Positions 8,711 through 19,370 of a stretch of DNA of 64,000 nucleotides are shown here, piece after piece. Below the pieces are notes generated by a model. The model was given only the letters and a program-made list of their open reading frames with translations, was not told the origin of the DNA and searched no databases. Made by a program: the position numbers and the translations under genes. How positions within the stretch are numbered: the first letter of the stretch is position 1; each line of letters begins with the position of its first letter. The stretch lies in assembly GCA_030148225.1 (NCBI GenBank), contig JASBTX010000007.1, positions 62,001 through 126,000 on the forward strand, read 5' to 3'. Origin of the DNA: Paracoccaceae bacterium. GTDB taxonomy: Bacteria > Pseudomonadota > Alphaproteobacteria > Rhodobacterales > Rhodobacteraceae.

Positions 8711-9580
8711 ATGGAAAATATTCGCGCCATTTCGCTGATGATCCTTGCCATGGCAGGGTTTGCCCTTGGCGATGTCGGCATCAAGCTCATGAGCCGTACC
8801 GTGCCCCTCGGCCAGACCGTATTGATGATGGCCGTCGGCGGGACGCTGATCTTTGCGGTCTGGACCCGCTTGTCGGGCCGGAAAATTCTGGTGCGCGCGC
8901 TTGCCCACCCTGCCGTGATCATGCGCTGGGGGGCCGAGATGGCCGCGGCCATATCCATGCCCATGGCGCTGATGCTGACGCCCCTCTCGCTCGTGACCTC
9001 GATCCAGCAGGCCGGACCGATCGTGGTGACCATGGCGGCGGCGCTGATCTTTGGCGAAACGGTCGGCTGGCGGCGCTGGAGCGCGATTCTGGTCGGGCTT
9101 TGCGGTGTATTGCTCGTGCTGCGCCCCGGCACGGCGGGTTTCGACAGCAATGCCTGGTACGCGGTCATCGCCATGCTGGGCCTCGCGGCGCGCGACCTCG
9201 CCACACGCGCGGTGCCCCGATCGCTCGGCACGCTGCAACTGGCAACATTCGGCCTTGCGGCAATGATCCCCTCGGGCCTCGTGCTGCATCTCTGGCTTGG
9301 CGGTCTGGTGCTGCCCAACGCGACCGAATGGGCGCTCAGCCTGATGACCATCATCGCAACCGTGCTGGGCTATTACGCCATCACCGCCGCCATGCGCATC
9401 GGCGAGATCTCGGCGGTGATTCCGTTCCGCTACTCCCGGCTGGTATTCGGGATCGTCCTTGGCATCCTCATCTTTTCTGAAAGCCCGGATATTTGGGTCT
9501 ATCTGGGCGGTGCGATGGTCGTGGGGTCGGGGATTTACATGGTCTGGCGCGAAAGACGGCTGCGCCATTCCGCCGCGTGA
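8711..9580 (+). CDS. DMT superfamily (EamA) transporter
   Basis: Second EamA-type exporter, 289 aa, ten predicted helices beginning ISLMILAMAGFALGDVGIKL. A conserved glutamate-rich turn (ALIFGETVGWRRW) ends the first repeat, and LGILIFSESPDIWVYLGG lies in the second. Start ATG preceded by GGAAGGGG. It sits 45 nt after the antiporter and 135 nt before eno, which has its own promoter. Substrate unknown. Confidence 0.85.
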   Translation: MENIRAISLMILAMAGFALGDVGIKLMSRTVPLGQTVLMMAVGGTLIFAVWTRLSGRKILVRALAHPAVIMRWGAEMAAAISMPMALMLTPLSLVTSIQQAGPIVVTMAAALIFGETVGWRRWSAILVGLCGVLLVLRPGTAGFDSNAWYAVIAMLGLAARDLATRAVPRSLGTLQLATFGLAAMIPSGLVLHLWLGGLVLPNATEWALSLMTIIATVLGYYAITAAMRIGEISAVIPFRYSRLVFGIVLGILIFSESPDIWVYLGGAMVVGSGIYMVWRERRLRHSAA

Positions 9581-9627
9581 TGGCGGTAACATGCGCAATC
9601 AGGCCTGTTCGGGCGCATTAGACGCGC

Positions 9628-9676
9628 TGTTAGCGCTATCATGCCCCGTTTACATTCGCCCCGCCGCTGCTATAGC
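9628..9676 (+). promoter_or_regulatory. eno promoter with upstream CceR-type palindrome
   Basis: TTTACA (9649-9654) and TATAGC (9671-9676) are separated by 16 bp and fit a sigma-70 promoter. Just upstream is TGTTAGCGCTATCA (9628-9641), a near-perfect dyad centred on CG. It resembles LacI-family operators, in particular the CceR sites known from Rhodobacter sphaeroides carbon metabolism. Upstream placement would suit activation. The regulator assignment is inference. Confidence 0.5.
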
Positions 9677-9700
9677 AGGCGGCGAAACTTCCCTTTCTGA

Positions 9701-10990
<1,290 letters not shown>

Positions 10991-11036
10991 GGGTGATTGC
11001 GCTCCGGCCTTCTGCGCGCATGATCATGACCCGCGT

Positions 11037-11462
11037 ATGAACGCCGCGGACATCATCCGCCGCCTGAACCTCGCGCCGCATCCCGAGGGCGGGCACTATC
11101 GCCAGACATGGCGCGCAGCCGGCACCGGGCGAACCGCGGGCACGGCGATCTATTTTCTGTTGGCAGCCGGTGAGCGCAGTCACTGGCACCGGGTCGACGC
11201 CGCCGAGATCTGGCATTTCTATGCCGGTGCGCCACTGACGCTCTGGACCGCAGAAACCGATCAGGGGCCACGTGTCGCGCATCATCTCGGCCCCGATCTT
11301 GCCGCCGGGCAATTGCCCCAGGTCATCGTTCAGCCCGATCACTGGCAGGCGGCGGAAACGACAGGCGACTGGAGCCTTGTCGGCTGTACCGTCTCACCCG
11401 CCTTTGAATTTTCCGGATTTCACCTTGCCCCTGACGGGTTCGACATTCCCGGCGATACCTAG
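11037..11462 (+). CDS. Cupin, DUF985 family
   Basis: Small beta-barrel protein of 141 aa with the DUF985 (cupin_5) pattern: LNLAPHPEGGHYRQTWR, TAIYFLLAAGERSHWHRVDAAEIWHFY and CTVSPAFEFSGFHLAP near the end. The two histidines and the glutamate in SHWHRVDAAE are probable metal ligands. No reaction is established for the family. Its stop codon overlaps that of anmK by 4 nt in convergent orientation. Confidence 0.88.
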   Translation: MNAADIIRRLNLAPHPEGGHYRQTWRAAGTGRTAGTAIYFLLAAGERSHWHRVDAAEIWHFYAGAPLTLWTAETDQGPRVAHHLGPDLAAGQLPQVIVQPDHWQAAETTGDWSLVGCTVSPAFEFSGFHLAPDGFDIPGDT

Positions 11463-12553
11463 GCGGATGGCCGGCTGACCAGCCCGCCACCCAGCGGAAT
11501 GGCGACGCCTGTCGTGCCCGGAAATGTCGTCGCGTGGCCATATCGCACCCGCGCGGCCAGAAATCCGAATGCCTGCGCCTCGAACATGTCGCCGTTCAGC
11601 CCGATCTCTTCCACCCGCGCCACCGGTATGCCGGTTTCCCCGGCAATATAGTCGCGGATCACGGGATTGTTGCGACCGCCGCCTGTCAGGAAAACCTGCA
11701 AGGGCTGCGTCGCCAGCTGTTCTATCCCTTCGACCGCCGCCTCGGCTGTCAGGATCGTCAGCGTCGCCGCCGCATCGGCGGTCTCCAGATCGGCAACACG
11801 CTCCAGCATATGGGCGAAATCCATCCGATCCAGCGATTTGGGTGGCAGACGTGCGAAATAGGGGTTCTTGAGCGCCCGCGAAATCACATCCGTATCGGCG
11901 CGCCCCGCCGCCGCCATCGCGCCGTCCTTGTCAAAGCGCCGCCCGGTGCGGCTGGTCATCAGGTCATCGATCTGGGCATTGCCCGGCCCGGTGTCAAATG
12001 CCGTCAGCGCCCCGGGCTGATCAACAGGCATCTCGGGCACGACCAGCGTCAGATTGGCCACCCCCCCGATATTGAGAAAAACCACAGGCCCCTCGATCCC
12101 CGCCCACATCGCCGCCGCATGATGAAAAACCGGTGCAAGGGGCGCGCCCTGCCCGCCCATCTCGACATCGGCCGACCGGAAATCCCAGACCACCGGCAGA
12201 TCCAGCGCTTCGGCCAGGCGCTGGCCGTTACCTGCCTGATGCGTGCGCCCTGTCGCCGGATCATGCGCCAGCGTCTGGCCGTGAAAGCCCACGATCTCGG
12301 CCCCGGCAAACTGCGACAGCAACTCGGTATGGGCCAGTTCAATGATCGCCTCGGCCTCGGCCACCGGTGGCTGCCCCTGCCACGCGCCCAGCGCCCGGCG
12401 CAACACCCGCCGCTCGGCCTCGCTATAGGGGCGATAGGCGGATTCACCGAATTCCAGAATATGCGCCCCGTCACACAGCACCATCGCCGCATCGACCCCG
12501 TCCAGCGACGTGCCCGACATCGCGCCCAGCGCCCAGATCGGTTTCTCTGCCAT
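11459..12553 (-). CDS. anmK: Anhydro-N-acetylmuramic acid kinase
   Basis: Phosphorylates and hydrates 1,6-anhydroMurNAc released from peptidoglycan turnover to MurNAc-6-phosphate. 364 aa, sugar-kinase (ASKHA) fold. Diagnostic motifs are [14 protein letters not shown] (phosphate loop) at the start, [39 protein letters not shown] and [13 protein letters not shown]. The terminal G-rich [11 protein letters not shown] is also typical. The start at 12553 is 74 nt from divergent tyrS. Confidence 0.95.
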   Translation of the reverse strand: MAEKPIWALGAMSGTSLDGVDAAMVLCDGAHILEFGESAYRPYSEAERRVLRRALGAWQGQPPVAEAEAIIELAHTELLSQFAGAEIVGFHGQTLAHDPATGRTHQAGNGQRLAEALDLPVVWDFRSADVEMGGQGAPLAPVFHHAAAMWAGIEGPVVFLNIGGVANLTLVVPEMPVDQPGALTAFDTGPGNAQIDDLMTSRTGRRFDKDGAMAAAGRADTDVISRALKNPYFARLPPKSLDRMDFAHMLERVADLETADAAATLTILTAEAAVEGIEQLATQPLQVFLTGGGRNNPVIRDYIAGETGIPVARVEEIGLNGDMFEAQAFGFLAARVRYGHATTFPGTTGVAIPLGGGLVSRPSA

Positions 12554-12626
12554 TACGCTTCCCCTCCTGCCCCGCGCCAGATATAGACCGCGCGACGGAA
12601 CCCTGTCGACAAGGACAAGCCAGGAT

Positions 12627-13880
12627 ATGACCTACCACCCGAAATCAGACTTCATGGGCGTGATGATGGCGCGCGGCTTTCTGGCCGACTGCACCGATTA
12701 TCAGGCCCTCGATGAGGCCCTGAACAAAGGCGTGGTCCCGGCCTATATCGGCTTTGACGCCACGGCCCGGTCGCTGCATGTCGGCAGCCTGATCCAGATC
12801 ATGATGCTCAGATGGTTGCAGAAAACCGGCCACAAGCCGATCACGCTGATGGGTGGCGGCACGACCAAGGTGGGCGATCCTTCTTTTCGCGCCGATGAGC
12901 GCCCGCTCCTGACGCCAGCGGCAATCGACGACAATATCGCCGGGATCAAGCGGGTCTTTGCCAGCTACGTGACGTATGGTGACGGGCCGACGGATGCCTT
13001 GATGATCAACAATGCCGAATGGCTCGATGATCTGAACTATCTTGATTTCCTGCGCGATATCGGGCGGCATTTTTCCGTCAACCGGATGCTCTCGTTCGAA
13101 AGCGTGAAATCCCGGCTTGACCGGGAACAGTCGCTCAGCTTTCTCGAGTTCAACTACATGATCCTGCAGGCCTATGATTTCCTTGAACTGAACCGCCGCT
13201 ACGGCTGCCTTCTGCAGATGGGCGGCAGCGATCAGTGGGGAAATATCGTCAACGGTATCGACCTGACGCGCCGCGTGCTGGATCACGAGATTTACGGGCT
13301 GACATCACCGCTCCTGACAACGTCGGACGGCAAGAAGATGGGCAAGAGCCTCTCGGGCGCGGTCTGGCTGAACGGCGACATGCTGTCACCTTATGAATTC
13401 TGGCAGTTCTGGCGCAACACGACCGATGCCGATACCGGTCGTTTCCTCAAGCTTTATACCGAATTGCCGGTGGATGAATGCGACAGGCTGGGCGCGCTCG
13501 AAGGGCAGGAGATTAACGAGGCCAAGATCATCCTGGCCAATGAGGTCACGGCCCTTCTGCACGGGCGCGCCGCCGCCGATGCCGCCGCCGCCACGGCGCG
13601 CGAGGTGTTCGAGAAGGGCGGGATCGGCGACGACCTGCCCGGTATCGATATCACCCCGGCAGAAATCGGCGAAGGCATCTCGGTTGTGCAGCTATTCACA
13701 CGTGCCGGGCTGGTCAAATCGGGCAAAGAGGCCAAGCGCCTGATCGCTGAACAGGGTGCCAGGCTGAATGATGCGCCCCTGACCGATCCGGGCCGCATGA
13801 TCACCGCTGCCGATCTGGCCGAACCGATCAAGCTCAGCGCCGGCAAGAAGCGCCACGCGATGATCCGCCTCGCCTCCTGA
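12627..13880 (+). CDS. tyrS: Tyrosyl-tRNA synthetase
   Basis: Class I aminoacyl-tRNA synthetase charging tRNA-Tyr; 417 aa. The HIGH-like motif is in [13 protein letters not shown]. Other motifs are [32 protein letters not shown] and the KMSKS equivalent KKMGKS. The C-terminal ~65 residues form an S4 RNA-binding domain beginning near [17 protein letters not shown]. The start at [17 protein letters not shown] was chosen from family alignment and a CAGGA sequence just before it; the frame is open further upstream. Confidence 0.97.
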   Translation: MTYHPKSDFMGVMMARGFLADCTDYQALDEALNKGVVPAYIGFDATARSLHVGSLIQIMMLRWLQKTGHKPITLMGGGTTKVGDPSFRADERPLLTPAAIDDNIAGIKRVFASYVTYGDGPTDALMINNAEWLDDLNYLDFLRDIGRHFSVNRMLSFESVKSRLDREQSLSFLEFNYMILQAYDFLELNRRYGCLLQMGGSDQWGNIVNGIDLTRRVLDHEIYGLTSPLLTTSDGKKMGKSLSGAVWLNGDMLSPYEFWQFWRNTTDADTGRFLKLYTELPVDECDRLGALEGQEINEAKIILANEVTALLHGRAAADAAAATAREVFEKGGIGDDLPGIDITPAEIGEGISVVQLFTRAGLVKSGKEAKRLIAEQGARLNDAPLTDPGRMITAADLAEPIKLSAGKKRHAMIRLAS

Positions 13881-14010
13881 TCCACCTGCCCGCTTCTCAG
13901 CAATTCACCCGTTCCGGGCGGTCTGATCGGCGCGGCATGGCCGCTGCCTCGGCGCCGGAGGCGCGGCTTGAATATCCGGGCCCGATCACCTTGCCGCCCG
14001 TCACCAAAGC

Positions 14011-14042
14011 TAAAAAAAACGCGGGCCCGGCAAAGCCCGCGT
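14011..14042 (-). terminator. Rho-independent terminator for the DUF3179 gene
   Basis: On the minus strand a stem AACGCGGGC / GCCCGCGTT with an 8-nt loop is followed directly by a run of T residues. It begins about 35 nt after the DUF3179 stop codon. The upstream tyrS gene on the other strand has no matching T-run. Confidence 0.85.
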
Positions 14043-14076
14043 TCAGGTCACACAAGGTCGAACAGGTTTGTCCCGT

Positions 14077-15045
14077 TCAGTTTATCATCCACTCCCCGTC
14101 GGGGTGGAAGGCCTGAAAGGCAAAGGCAAACATGACGTCATGGGGGATGTCTTCGCCGGTCTCGGCATCCTTGACGCGGATGGTGCCGACATCCTTGCCG
14201 CTGGCGATATTGCTCGAGTCCAGCGCCGATGCCTGCCCGGCGACCCATGTCAGCCGCACACCGGCCTCGGTCAGATCGGGCGTCTCGCGCAGGCGCGATA
14301 CCGGCCAAGCCCGCTCACCAACCTTGACCACCCGCGCCAGCGGCGGGATGTCATGCGGCGGCATTTCACCGCTATAGAGGAATGGCCGGGCCGAGCTGTC
14401 ATAGTTAGTATAGGGGTTGCGGCCATAGGTGCGCGGCCAGCGCGGCTGATCCATCACCAGACCCTCGGGATTGCGGGCCAGAAACTCGTCCCAGCTTTCC
14501 ATCCAGCTGGGCAACTGGGTCAGTTCGCTGCCCAGATGCTCACCCACGATGCCGGTTCCGATGATCTGCTGCCACCAGCTCTCGGTCTGGCGGTCATACA
14601 TGATCATGTCGGAATTGCGCAGTTTGCCGGAGACGCCGAATGACAGCACTTCGCCATTCAACCGGCGATCAAAGGTGATGCCCGAATTGCAGAGCGGGCA
14701 GAAAGTGACGGCAACGGGGATATCGCCGATCACGTCATTGACGATCTCGTGCCATGTCAGATAGCGGATCGGATAGGCGCGCGGTGTCTCACCGTCGATC
14801 TCCAGCGTGATCACCGGCTCGCGCCCGCCCAGCCGCGTTTCGTCGCCCGCCGCGATGAAGGACACGTCATCCAGCGCCGGAATGCCGTCCTTGGGCGGGC
14901 CGCCCGACAGGATCTCGCTCCAGGCGACCGAGGTTTTGGTGAAATCGGTGTTTGGCCATTCGAACTGCCAGAATGTCGGGTTCGCCAAGGCAGCGCTGGC
15001 CACAAGGCTCAGCGCCGTGCCGGCGACAATCTTTCTGATAAGCAT
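14077..15045 (-). CDS. DUF3179 domain-containing exported protein
   Basis: Predicted periplasmic protein of 322 aa with signal peptide (IVAGTALSLVASAALA before NPTFW). The DUF3179 domain fills the rest, with the hallmark VTFCPLCNSGITFDR carrying a CxxC pair, plus FGVSGKLRNSDMIMYDRQTESWW and VMFAFAFQAFHP. The family's function is unknown; the CxxC suggests redox or metal binding. Tandem ATGs occur at 15048 and 15045; I prefer 15045 because AGGAG is 6 nt upstream. Confidence 0.85.
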   Translation of the reverse strand: MLIRKIVAGTALSLVASAALANPTFWQFEWPNTDFTKTSVAWSEILSGGPPKDGIPALDDVSFIAAGDETRLGGREPVITLEIDGETPRAYPIRYLTWHEIVNDVIGDIPVAVTFCPLCNSGITFDRRLNGEVLSFGVSGKLRNSDMIMYDRQTESWWQQIIGTGIVGEHLGSELTQLPSWMESWDEFLARNPEGLVMDQPRWPRTYGRNPYTNYDSSARPFLYSGEMPPHDIPPLARVVKVGERAWPVSRLRETPDLTEAGVRLTWVAGQASALDSSNIASGKDVGTIRVKDAETGEDIPHDVMFAFAFQAFHPDGEWMIN

Positions 15046-15218
15046 CATTCTCTCCTCTGATCTGGACAAAACCTGACAGAGGCGCGGGCATGCCGCTACC
15101 CCGCTCACGCGGGTTTGAAGGCGCGACAGCGGATCGTCAGAATGCAACGGCCGAGGGGAATGATGCCTGCGCCGCCCCGAATGCGGACATTTGGGGCGGC
15201 AAATCAGGTCTGTCGGGG

Positions 15219-15773
15219 CTATTCGTCCTGGATCACCACGACCGATTTCATCACATCCGGCGTGCCCAGCACGGCGCCGTTGCCGCCCTTGCCCCGCTTG
15301 ATCGCGTCCAGCACATCCAGACCTTCGGTCACCTCGCCGACAATCGTGTATTGCCCGTCAAGATAATCCGCCTCATCGAACATGATGAAGAACTGCGAAT
15401 TGGCCGAATCCTCGCTGAAGGCCGAGCGCGCCATGCCGACAACACCGCGCTTGAAGGTCAGGTTGGAAAACTCTGCCTTCAGATCGGGCCGGTCCGAGCC
15501 GCCCATGCCCGCGCGGCTGTTATCCTCGCCCATACGACCAAAGAGGACATCGCCGGTCTGCGCCATGAAACCGTCGATCACCCGGTGAAAGATCACGCCG
15601 TCATACTGACCTTCCGCCGCGAGCGAGGCGATCTGCTGGGCGTGAAACGGCGCGATATCCTCGAAAAGATCGATCTTGATCACGCCATTGGCCTCGCCCT
15701 CGACGGTGATCTCGATGCCCAGCGCCAGCGCGGGGCTGGCCGAGAGCAGCAATGCCAGGAGAGCGTTACGCAT
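15219..15773 (-). CDS. Periplasmic peptidyl-prolyl cis-trans isomerase (cyclophilin)
   Basis: Cyclophilin-type isomerase that speeds proline isomerisation in folding proteins; 184 aa. A short signal peptide (ALLALLLSASPALA) predicts export. Cyclophilin motifs: GVIFHRVIDGFMAQTGD with the catalytic Arg, NSQFFIMFDEADYLDGQYTI and VGEVTEGLDVLDAI. Its start overlaps the stop of the next cyclophilin upstream by 8 nt, so the pair is translationally coupled. Confidence 0.93.
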   Translation of the reverse strand: MRNALLALLLSASPALALGIEITVEGEANGVIKIDLFEDIAPFHAQQIASLAAEGQYDGVIFHRVIDGFMAQTGDVLFGRMGEDNSRAGMGGSDRPDLKAEFSNLTFKRGVVGMARSAFSEDSANSQFFIMFDEADYLDGQYTIVGEVTEGLDVLDAIKRGKGGNGAVLGTPDVMKSVVVIQDE

Positions 15774-16272
15774 CCGCGGCCACCTTGACGCTGATCATCC
15801 GGTCAGGGCTTGCCGGGGGCTCGCCGCGCATGATCGCATCGACATGCTCCATGCCTTCGATGACGCGCCCATAGACGGTATATTGCCCGTTCAGGAAATG
15901 GTTGTCGCTGAAATTGATGAAGAACTGCGAATTGGCGCTGTTGGGGTTCTGCGAACGGGCCGCACCCAGTGTGCCACGGTCATGCGGCAGCTTGGAAAAC
16001 TCGGCCGGCAGATCGGGATGCTCGGAACCGCCGGTGCCCGCGCGACCGAGGTTGAAGTTGTTTTCCATATTGCCATTGGCGACATCGCCGGTCTGGGCCA
16101 TGAAGCCTTCGATCACCCGGTGAAAACAGACATTGTCATAGGAACCGGCGCGTGCCAGCGTCTTCATCCGCTCTGCATGTTGCGGCGCGACATCGGGCAA
16201 AAGCTCTATGGTGACGGTGCCGTCCTTCAGTTCCATCAGGATGGTGTTCTCGGGGTCTTTGATCTCGGCCAT
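15766..16272 (-). CDS. Cytoplasmic peptidyl-prolyl cis-trans isomerase (cyclophilin)
   Basis: Second cyclophilin, 168 aa, without signal peptide. Motifs VCFHRVIEGFMAQTGDV, GSEHPDLPAEFSKL, NSQFFINFSDNHFLNGQYTV and YGRVIEGMEHVDAI match bacterial PpiB-type enzymes. The frame is open far upstream; I chose the ATG at 16272 (MAEIKDPENTILM) because AGGAGG lies upstream of it. It is the first gene of a two-gene operon with the exported cyclophilin and diverges from pgk. Confidence 0.93.
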   Translation of the reverse strand: MAEIKDPENTILMELKDGTVTIELLPDVAPQHAERMKTLARAGSYDNVCFHRVIEGFMAQTGDVANGNMENNFNLGRAGTGGSEHPDLPAEFSKLPHDRGTLGAARSQNPNSANSQFFINFSDNHFLNGQYTVYGRVIEGMEHVDAIMRGEPPASPDRMISVKVAADA

Positions 16273-16339
16273 GGGGGCCCTCCTGTTCATGCTTTGGCTG
16301 CTAGTTAGTCCGACTGGCCCCAAAGGGAAAGGGCATTGC

Positions 16340-16368
16340 TTGACCTCGGGCAGTCCCTGCGGTGAATA
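16340..16368 (+). promoter_or_regulatory. Predicted pgk promoter
   Basis: TTGACC (16340-16345) and TGAATA (16363-16368) are 17 bp apart in the 129-bp gap between the divergent cyclophilin and pgk genes. The -35 box is good, the -10 box weak. No CceR-like palindrome was seen here. Confidence 0.45.
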
Positions 16369-16401
16369 GACGCCAGATCGCCGAAGAAAAGGATGCGAGA
16401 G

Positions 16402-17583
16402 ATGGGCTGGAAAACGCTGGATGACATGGAACTGGACGGCAAGCGGGTTCTGGTCCGTGTCGACATCAACGTGCCGGTCGAGGACGGGCGCGTCACCGAT
16501 ACCACCCGGATTGATCGGATCGTGCCGACGATCCGCGATATTCTGGACCGGGGCGGCAAACCGATCCTGCTGGCGCATTTCGGCAGACCCAAGGGCAAGG
16601 TCGTGCCCGAAATGTCGCTGCGCGTCACGCTGCCCGCGCTCTCTGCTGCGCTGGGGCGCGAGGTTACCTTTGCCGATGGTGACTACCTCGCCGCCATCGC
16701 AGCCATGGGGCCGGGCGACGTGATGCTGGCCGAAAACCTGCGCTTCAACCCCGGGGAAGAGGCCAATGACCCCGGGTTTGCGGCGCGGCTGGCCTCGATG
16801 GGGGATGTCTATGTCAACGACGCCTTTTCCGCCGCGCATCGCGCCCATGCCTCGACCGAGGCATTGGCGCGGCTTCTCCCGGCGGCGGCTGGTCGGCTGA
16901 TGCAGTCCGAGCTTTCGGCGCTCGAAGCGGCGCTCGCGACCCCCGAACGCCCGGTTGCGGCGGTTGTGGGCGGCGCCAAGGTCTCGACCAAGCTCGACCT
17001 TTTGTCGAACCTTGTCACCAAGGTTGATCATCTGATCATCGGGGGCGGTATGGCCAACACCTTTCTGGTGGCCAAGGGCGTCGCCGTCGGCAAATCGCTG
17101 GCCGAACATGACATGGCGGGAACCGCCGCCGATATCATGCAAAGCGCCGCCGCGGCGGGCTGCCACATCCACCTGCCCCGCGATCTGGTCGTGGCCTGGG
17201 AATTTGCCGAAAACGCCCGCGCGGAAACCGTGGCACAGGCCGATTGCCCCCCTGACGCGATGATCCTCGATGCCGGGCCGCTGGCGGTCGCCGATATCAA
17301 CGCGGTTCTGGACGACTGCAGCACGCTGATCTGGAACGGCCCCCTCGGTGCCTTTGAAATCGCCCCGTTCGACATGGCGACCAATGCCACCGCGCGGCAT
17401 GCCGCAGAACGCGCCAAGACCGGCAGGCTGGTGGCGGTGGCCGGGGGCGGCGATACTGTCGCTGCACTGAACAAGGCCGGGGTCGCCGATGATTTCACCT
17501 ATATCTCCACCGCCGGCGGTGCCTTTCTGGAATGGATGGAAGGCAAGGTGCTGCCGGGGGTCGCGGCACTGGCGCAATCCTGA
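16402..17583 (+). CDS. pgk: Phosphoglycerate kinase
   Basis: Transfers phosphate between 1,3-bisphosphoglycerate and ADP in glycolysis and gluconeogenesis; 393 aa. Motifs: [19 protein letters not shown] with substrate-binding Asp and Asn, [55 protein letters not shown], the WNGPLGAFE segment and GGGDTVAAL with the C-terminal nucleotide loop. I placed the start at [15 protein letters not shown]; an in-frame ATG three codons earlier is only 2 nt from AAGG and therefore unlikely. Confidence 0.97.
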   Translation: MGWKTLDDMELDGKRVLVRVDINVPVEDGRVTDTTRIDRIVPTIRDILDRGGKPILLAHFGRPKGKVVPEMSLRVTLPALSAALGREVTFADGDYLAAIAAMGPGDVMLAENLRFNPGEEANDPGFAARLASMGDVYVNDAFSAAHRAHASTEALARLLPAAAGRLMQSELSALEAALATPERPVAAVVGGAKVSTKLDLLSNLVTKVDHLIIGGGMANTFLVAKGVAVGKSLAEHDMAGTAADIMQSAAAAGCHIHLPRDLVVAWEFAENARAETVAQADCPPDAMILDAGPLAVADINAVLDDCSTLIWNGPLGAFEIAPFDMATNATARHAAERAKTGRLVAVAGGGDTVAALNKAGVADDFTYISTAGGAFLEWMEGKVLPGVAALAQS

Positions 17584-17651
17584 TTTTCCTTGAATAACCG
17601 GGCTATCCTGCGCAGTCTGGCGATGTATCAGCAACATCCCGGGGGAATGTC

Positions 17652-19238
17652 ATGCGCCGCGCATTGATCGCCAGTCTTGTTTCAGTATCCGTCAGCCTGC
17701 CCGCCGCGGCCCAGCCCGAACGACCGGGTCTTTTTGATGTGCTGTCGATTGACAATATCCTGCAGCGCCTTGTCCAGAGCGGCATTATCGCGCTGCGTTC
17801 GCAGCTTGATCTGCAATATGAGCATCTGTCCTTTGACCTTGTCGCCGGACAGACCGGGATCGTCGGGCTGCATCTCTGGCCGCTGCTGGACTATGACGAC
17901 AGCGGCGAATGCGAGATCCTTGCCGACCGCATCACCCTGTCATCAGCCCCGATCACCGACTGGAATTCGATTGAATTCAGCACCGAGATTATCGGGCTGA
18001 GGGCGCATTCGTCCTGTCTCGACCGGGACATGAAACAGGCCTATGACGCCACAGGGCTGGAATGGATCACGCTGGACCGCGCCTATCTGGACATGCGATA
18101 TGACGTGCCCTCGGCGGCGGCATCGGTGGCGCTGCATGCTGTCAGCCCCGACCTGATCGAGCTGGATGGCGTTTTCGACTTTTCCTATGTCTCGGTCGAT
18201 GCGCGCCCTTCGCTGGATGAACCCATTCCGGTCGTCTTTGTCGAAAACGCCCGGGTAGAGGTCAATGATCGCGGTCTTTGGGCCCGTATCGCACCACTGG
18301 TGCCCGAAGAATTGCAAAGCCCGACCATCGCCAGTGCGGCCATCGTGACCGAACTGACCAAGGCGATTTCGGACTGGAACGGATCGGTGGGCGCACCCAC
18401 CACCCTGAGCGAGCATCAGCAGAATTTCGTCCTGTCCGTGGGAACGGCCGCAGCCGGGTTCCTGACGACCCCGGGCCGTCTGGTGATCGAGATCGACCCC
18501 GTGGGCGAGGATGTGTTTCTGGATGAGGCGCTCTTCAACGATCCGCAGGAAATCTTTGCCGAATTGCGGCCCGCCATGTCGCGCCAGCCCGCCATACGCC
18601 AGGAAATCCTGGCCGATGACATCCTGCGCGTGGCACTGGGGCTGGATGAAGGCACGCTTGACAGCGGTGATCTGATGCGCGCCGGTCGCGCATTGCTGAC
18701 CGGGGTGGGCGCGCCGCAGAATGTCAAGGCCGCGCAGTCGATCCTCGGGCCGCTGGCCGATCGCGGCCATCCGGGCGCGGCGGGCGATCTGGCCTTCTGG
18801 CTGGAAATGTCCGAACCGGCGCGGGCATATCGCTATGCGCTGGTCGCGGCGGCGGCGGGCGAGGATGACGCGCTGGCGCTGGCCGATCGTCTCGAGGCGG
18901 CACTGCCGATGTCGGAAGTGCTGAACATTCAGACCGCGCTGACCTCGCCCCCAAACGAAGGGTCGGCAGATATCTCGGCGTTCCGCGACCGGGCGCTGGC
19001 GGCGTTTCTGGGCAAGACCGAAACCCGGTCCTATGCGTCGGCGGCCTATTGGGCGCGGCTGGCGGCAGCGGCGGGTGATCCGGGCGGCGCCAGCCTTTTG
19101 GACGATCTGGAACGCAAGATGCGCTTTCAGGATGCGCGCAGCCGTGCGGCCTGGGCCAGCCTGTCGGATCAGATTGCCGACCGGGCGCTGAACGCCTGGT
19201 TCAACCAGGGCCTCGCCGCCACGACCGGCGCCGAGTAA
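17652..19238 (+). CDS. Exported hypothetical protein with C-terminal alpha-helical repeats
   Basis: 528 aa, not recognised as a named family. A signal peptide is visible (ALIASLVSVSVSLPAAA before QPERPG), so it acts in the envelope. Residues ~30-330 look like a beta-rich region with FDLVAGQTGIVGLHLWPLLD. Residues ~340-520 resemble Sel1/TPR-type helical pairs, e.g. NVKAAQSILGPLADRGHPGA, ARAYRYALVAAAAGEDDALA and YASAAYWARLAAAAGDPG. It lies between pgk (68 nt) and fba (132 nt) on the same strand. Confidence 0.75.
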   Translation: MRRALIASLVSVSVSLPAAAQPERPGLFDVLSIDNILQRLVQSGIIALRSQLDLQYEHLSFDLVAGQTGIVGLHLWPLLDYDDSGECEILADRITLSSAPITDWNSIEFSTEIIGLRAHSSCLDRDMKQAYDATGLEWITLDRAYLDMRYDVPSAAASVALHAVSPDLIELDGVFDFSYVSVDARPSLDEPIPVVFVENARVEVNDRGLWARIAPLVPEELQSPTIASAAIVTELTKAISDWNGSVGAPTTLSEHQQNFVLSVGTAAAGFLTTPGRLVIEIDPVGEDVFLDEALFNDPQEIFAELRPAMSRQPAIRQEILADDILRVALGLDEGTLDSGDLMRAGRALLTGVGAPQNVKAAQSILGPLADRGHPGAAGDLAFWLEMSEPARAYRYALVAAAAGEDDALALADRLEAALPMSEVLNIQTALTSPPNEGSADISAFRDRALAAFLGKTETRSYASAAYWARLAAAAGDPGGASLLDDLERKMRFQDARSRAAWASLSDQIADRALNAWFNQGLAATTGAE

Positions 19239-19370
19239 CCGCCTGCGCGGCCGCCCCCGCTGCCGCCCGCACTGCCACGGTGCGTTCGCCGGTGCGATTG
19301 CCGGTGTTGCAACGCCGCCCCCGGCGTTCTAAAGCCATGTGCATTGGCCCTGACTTCAAAGGAATTCCTC

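Noticed and set aside
16273-17637. Minus-strand extension upstream of the cyclophilin at 15766-16272, antisense to pgk
   Set aside because: pgk is certain on the plus strand, and AGGAGG marks the cyclophilin start at 16272.
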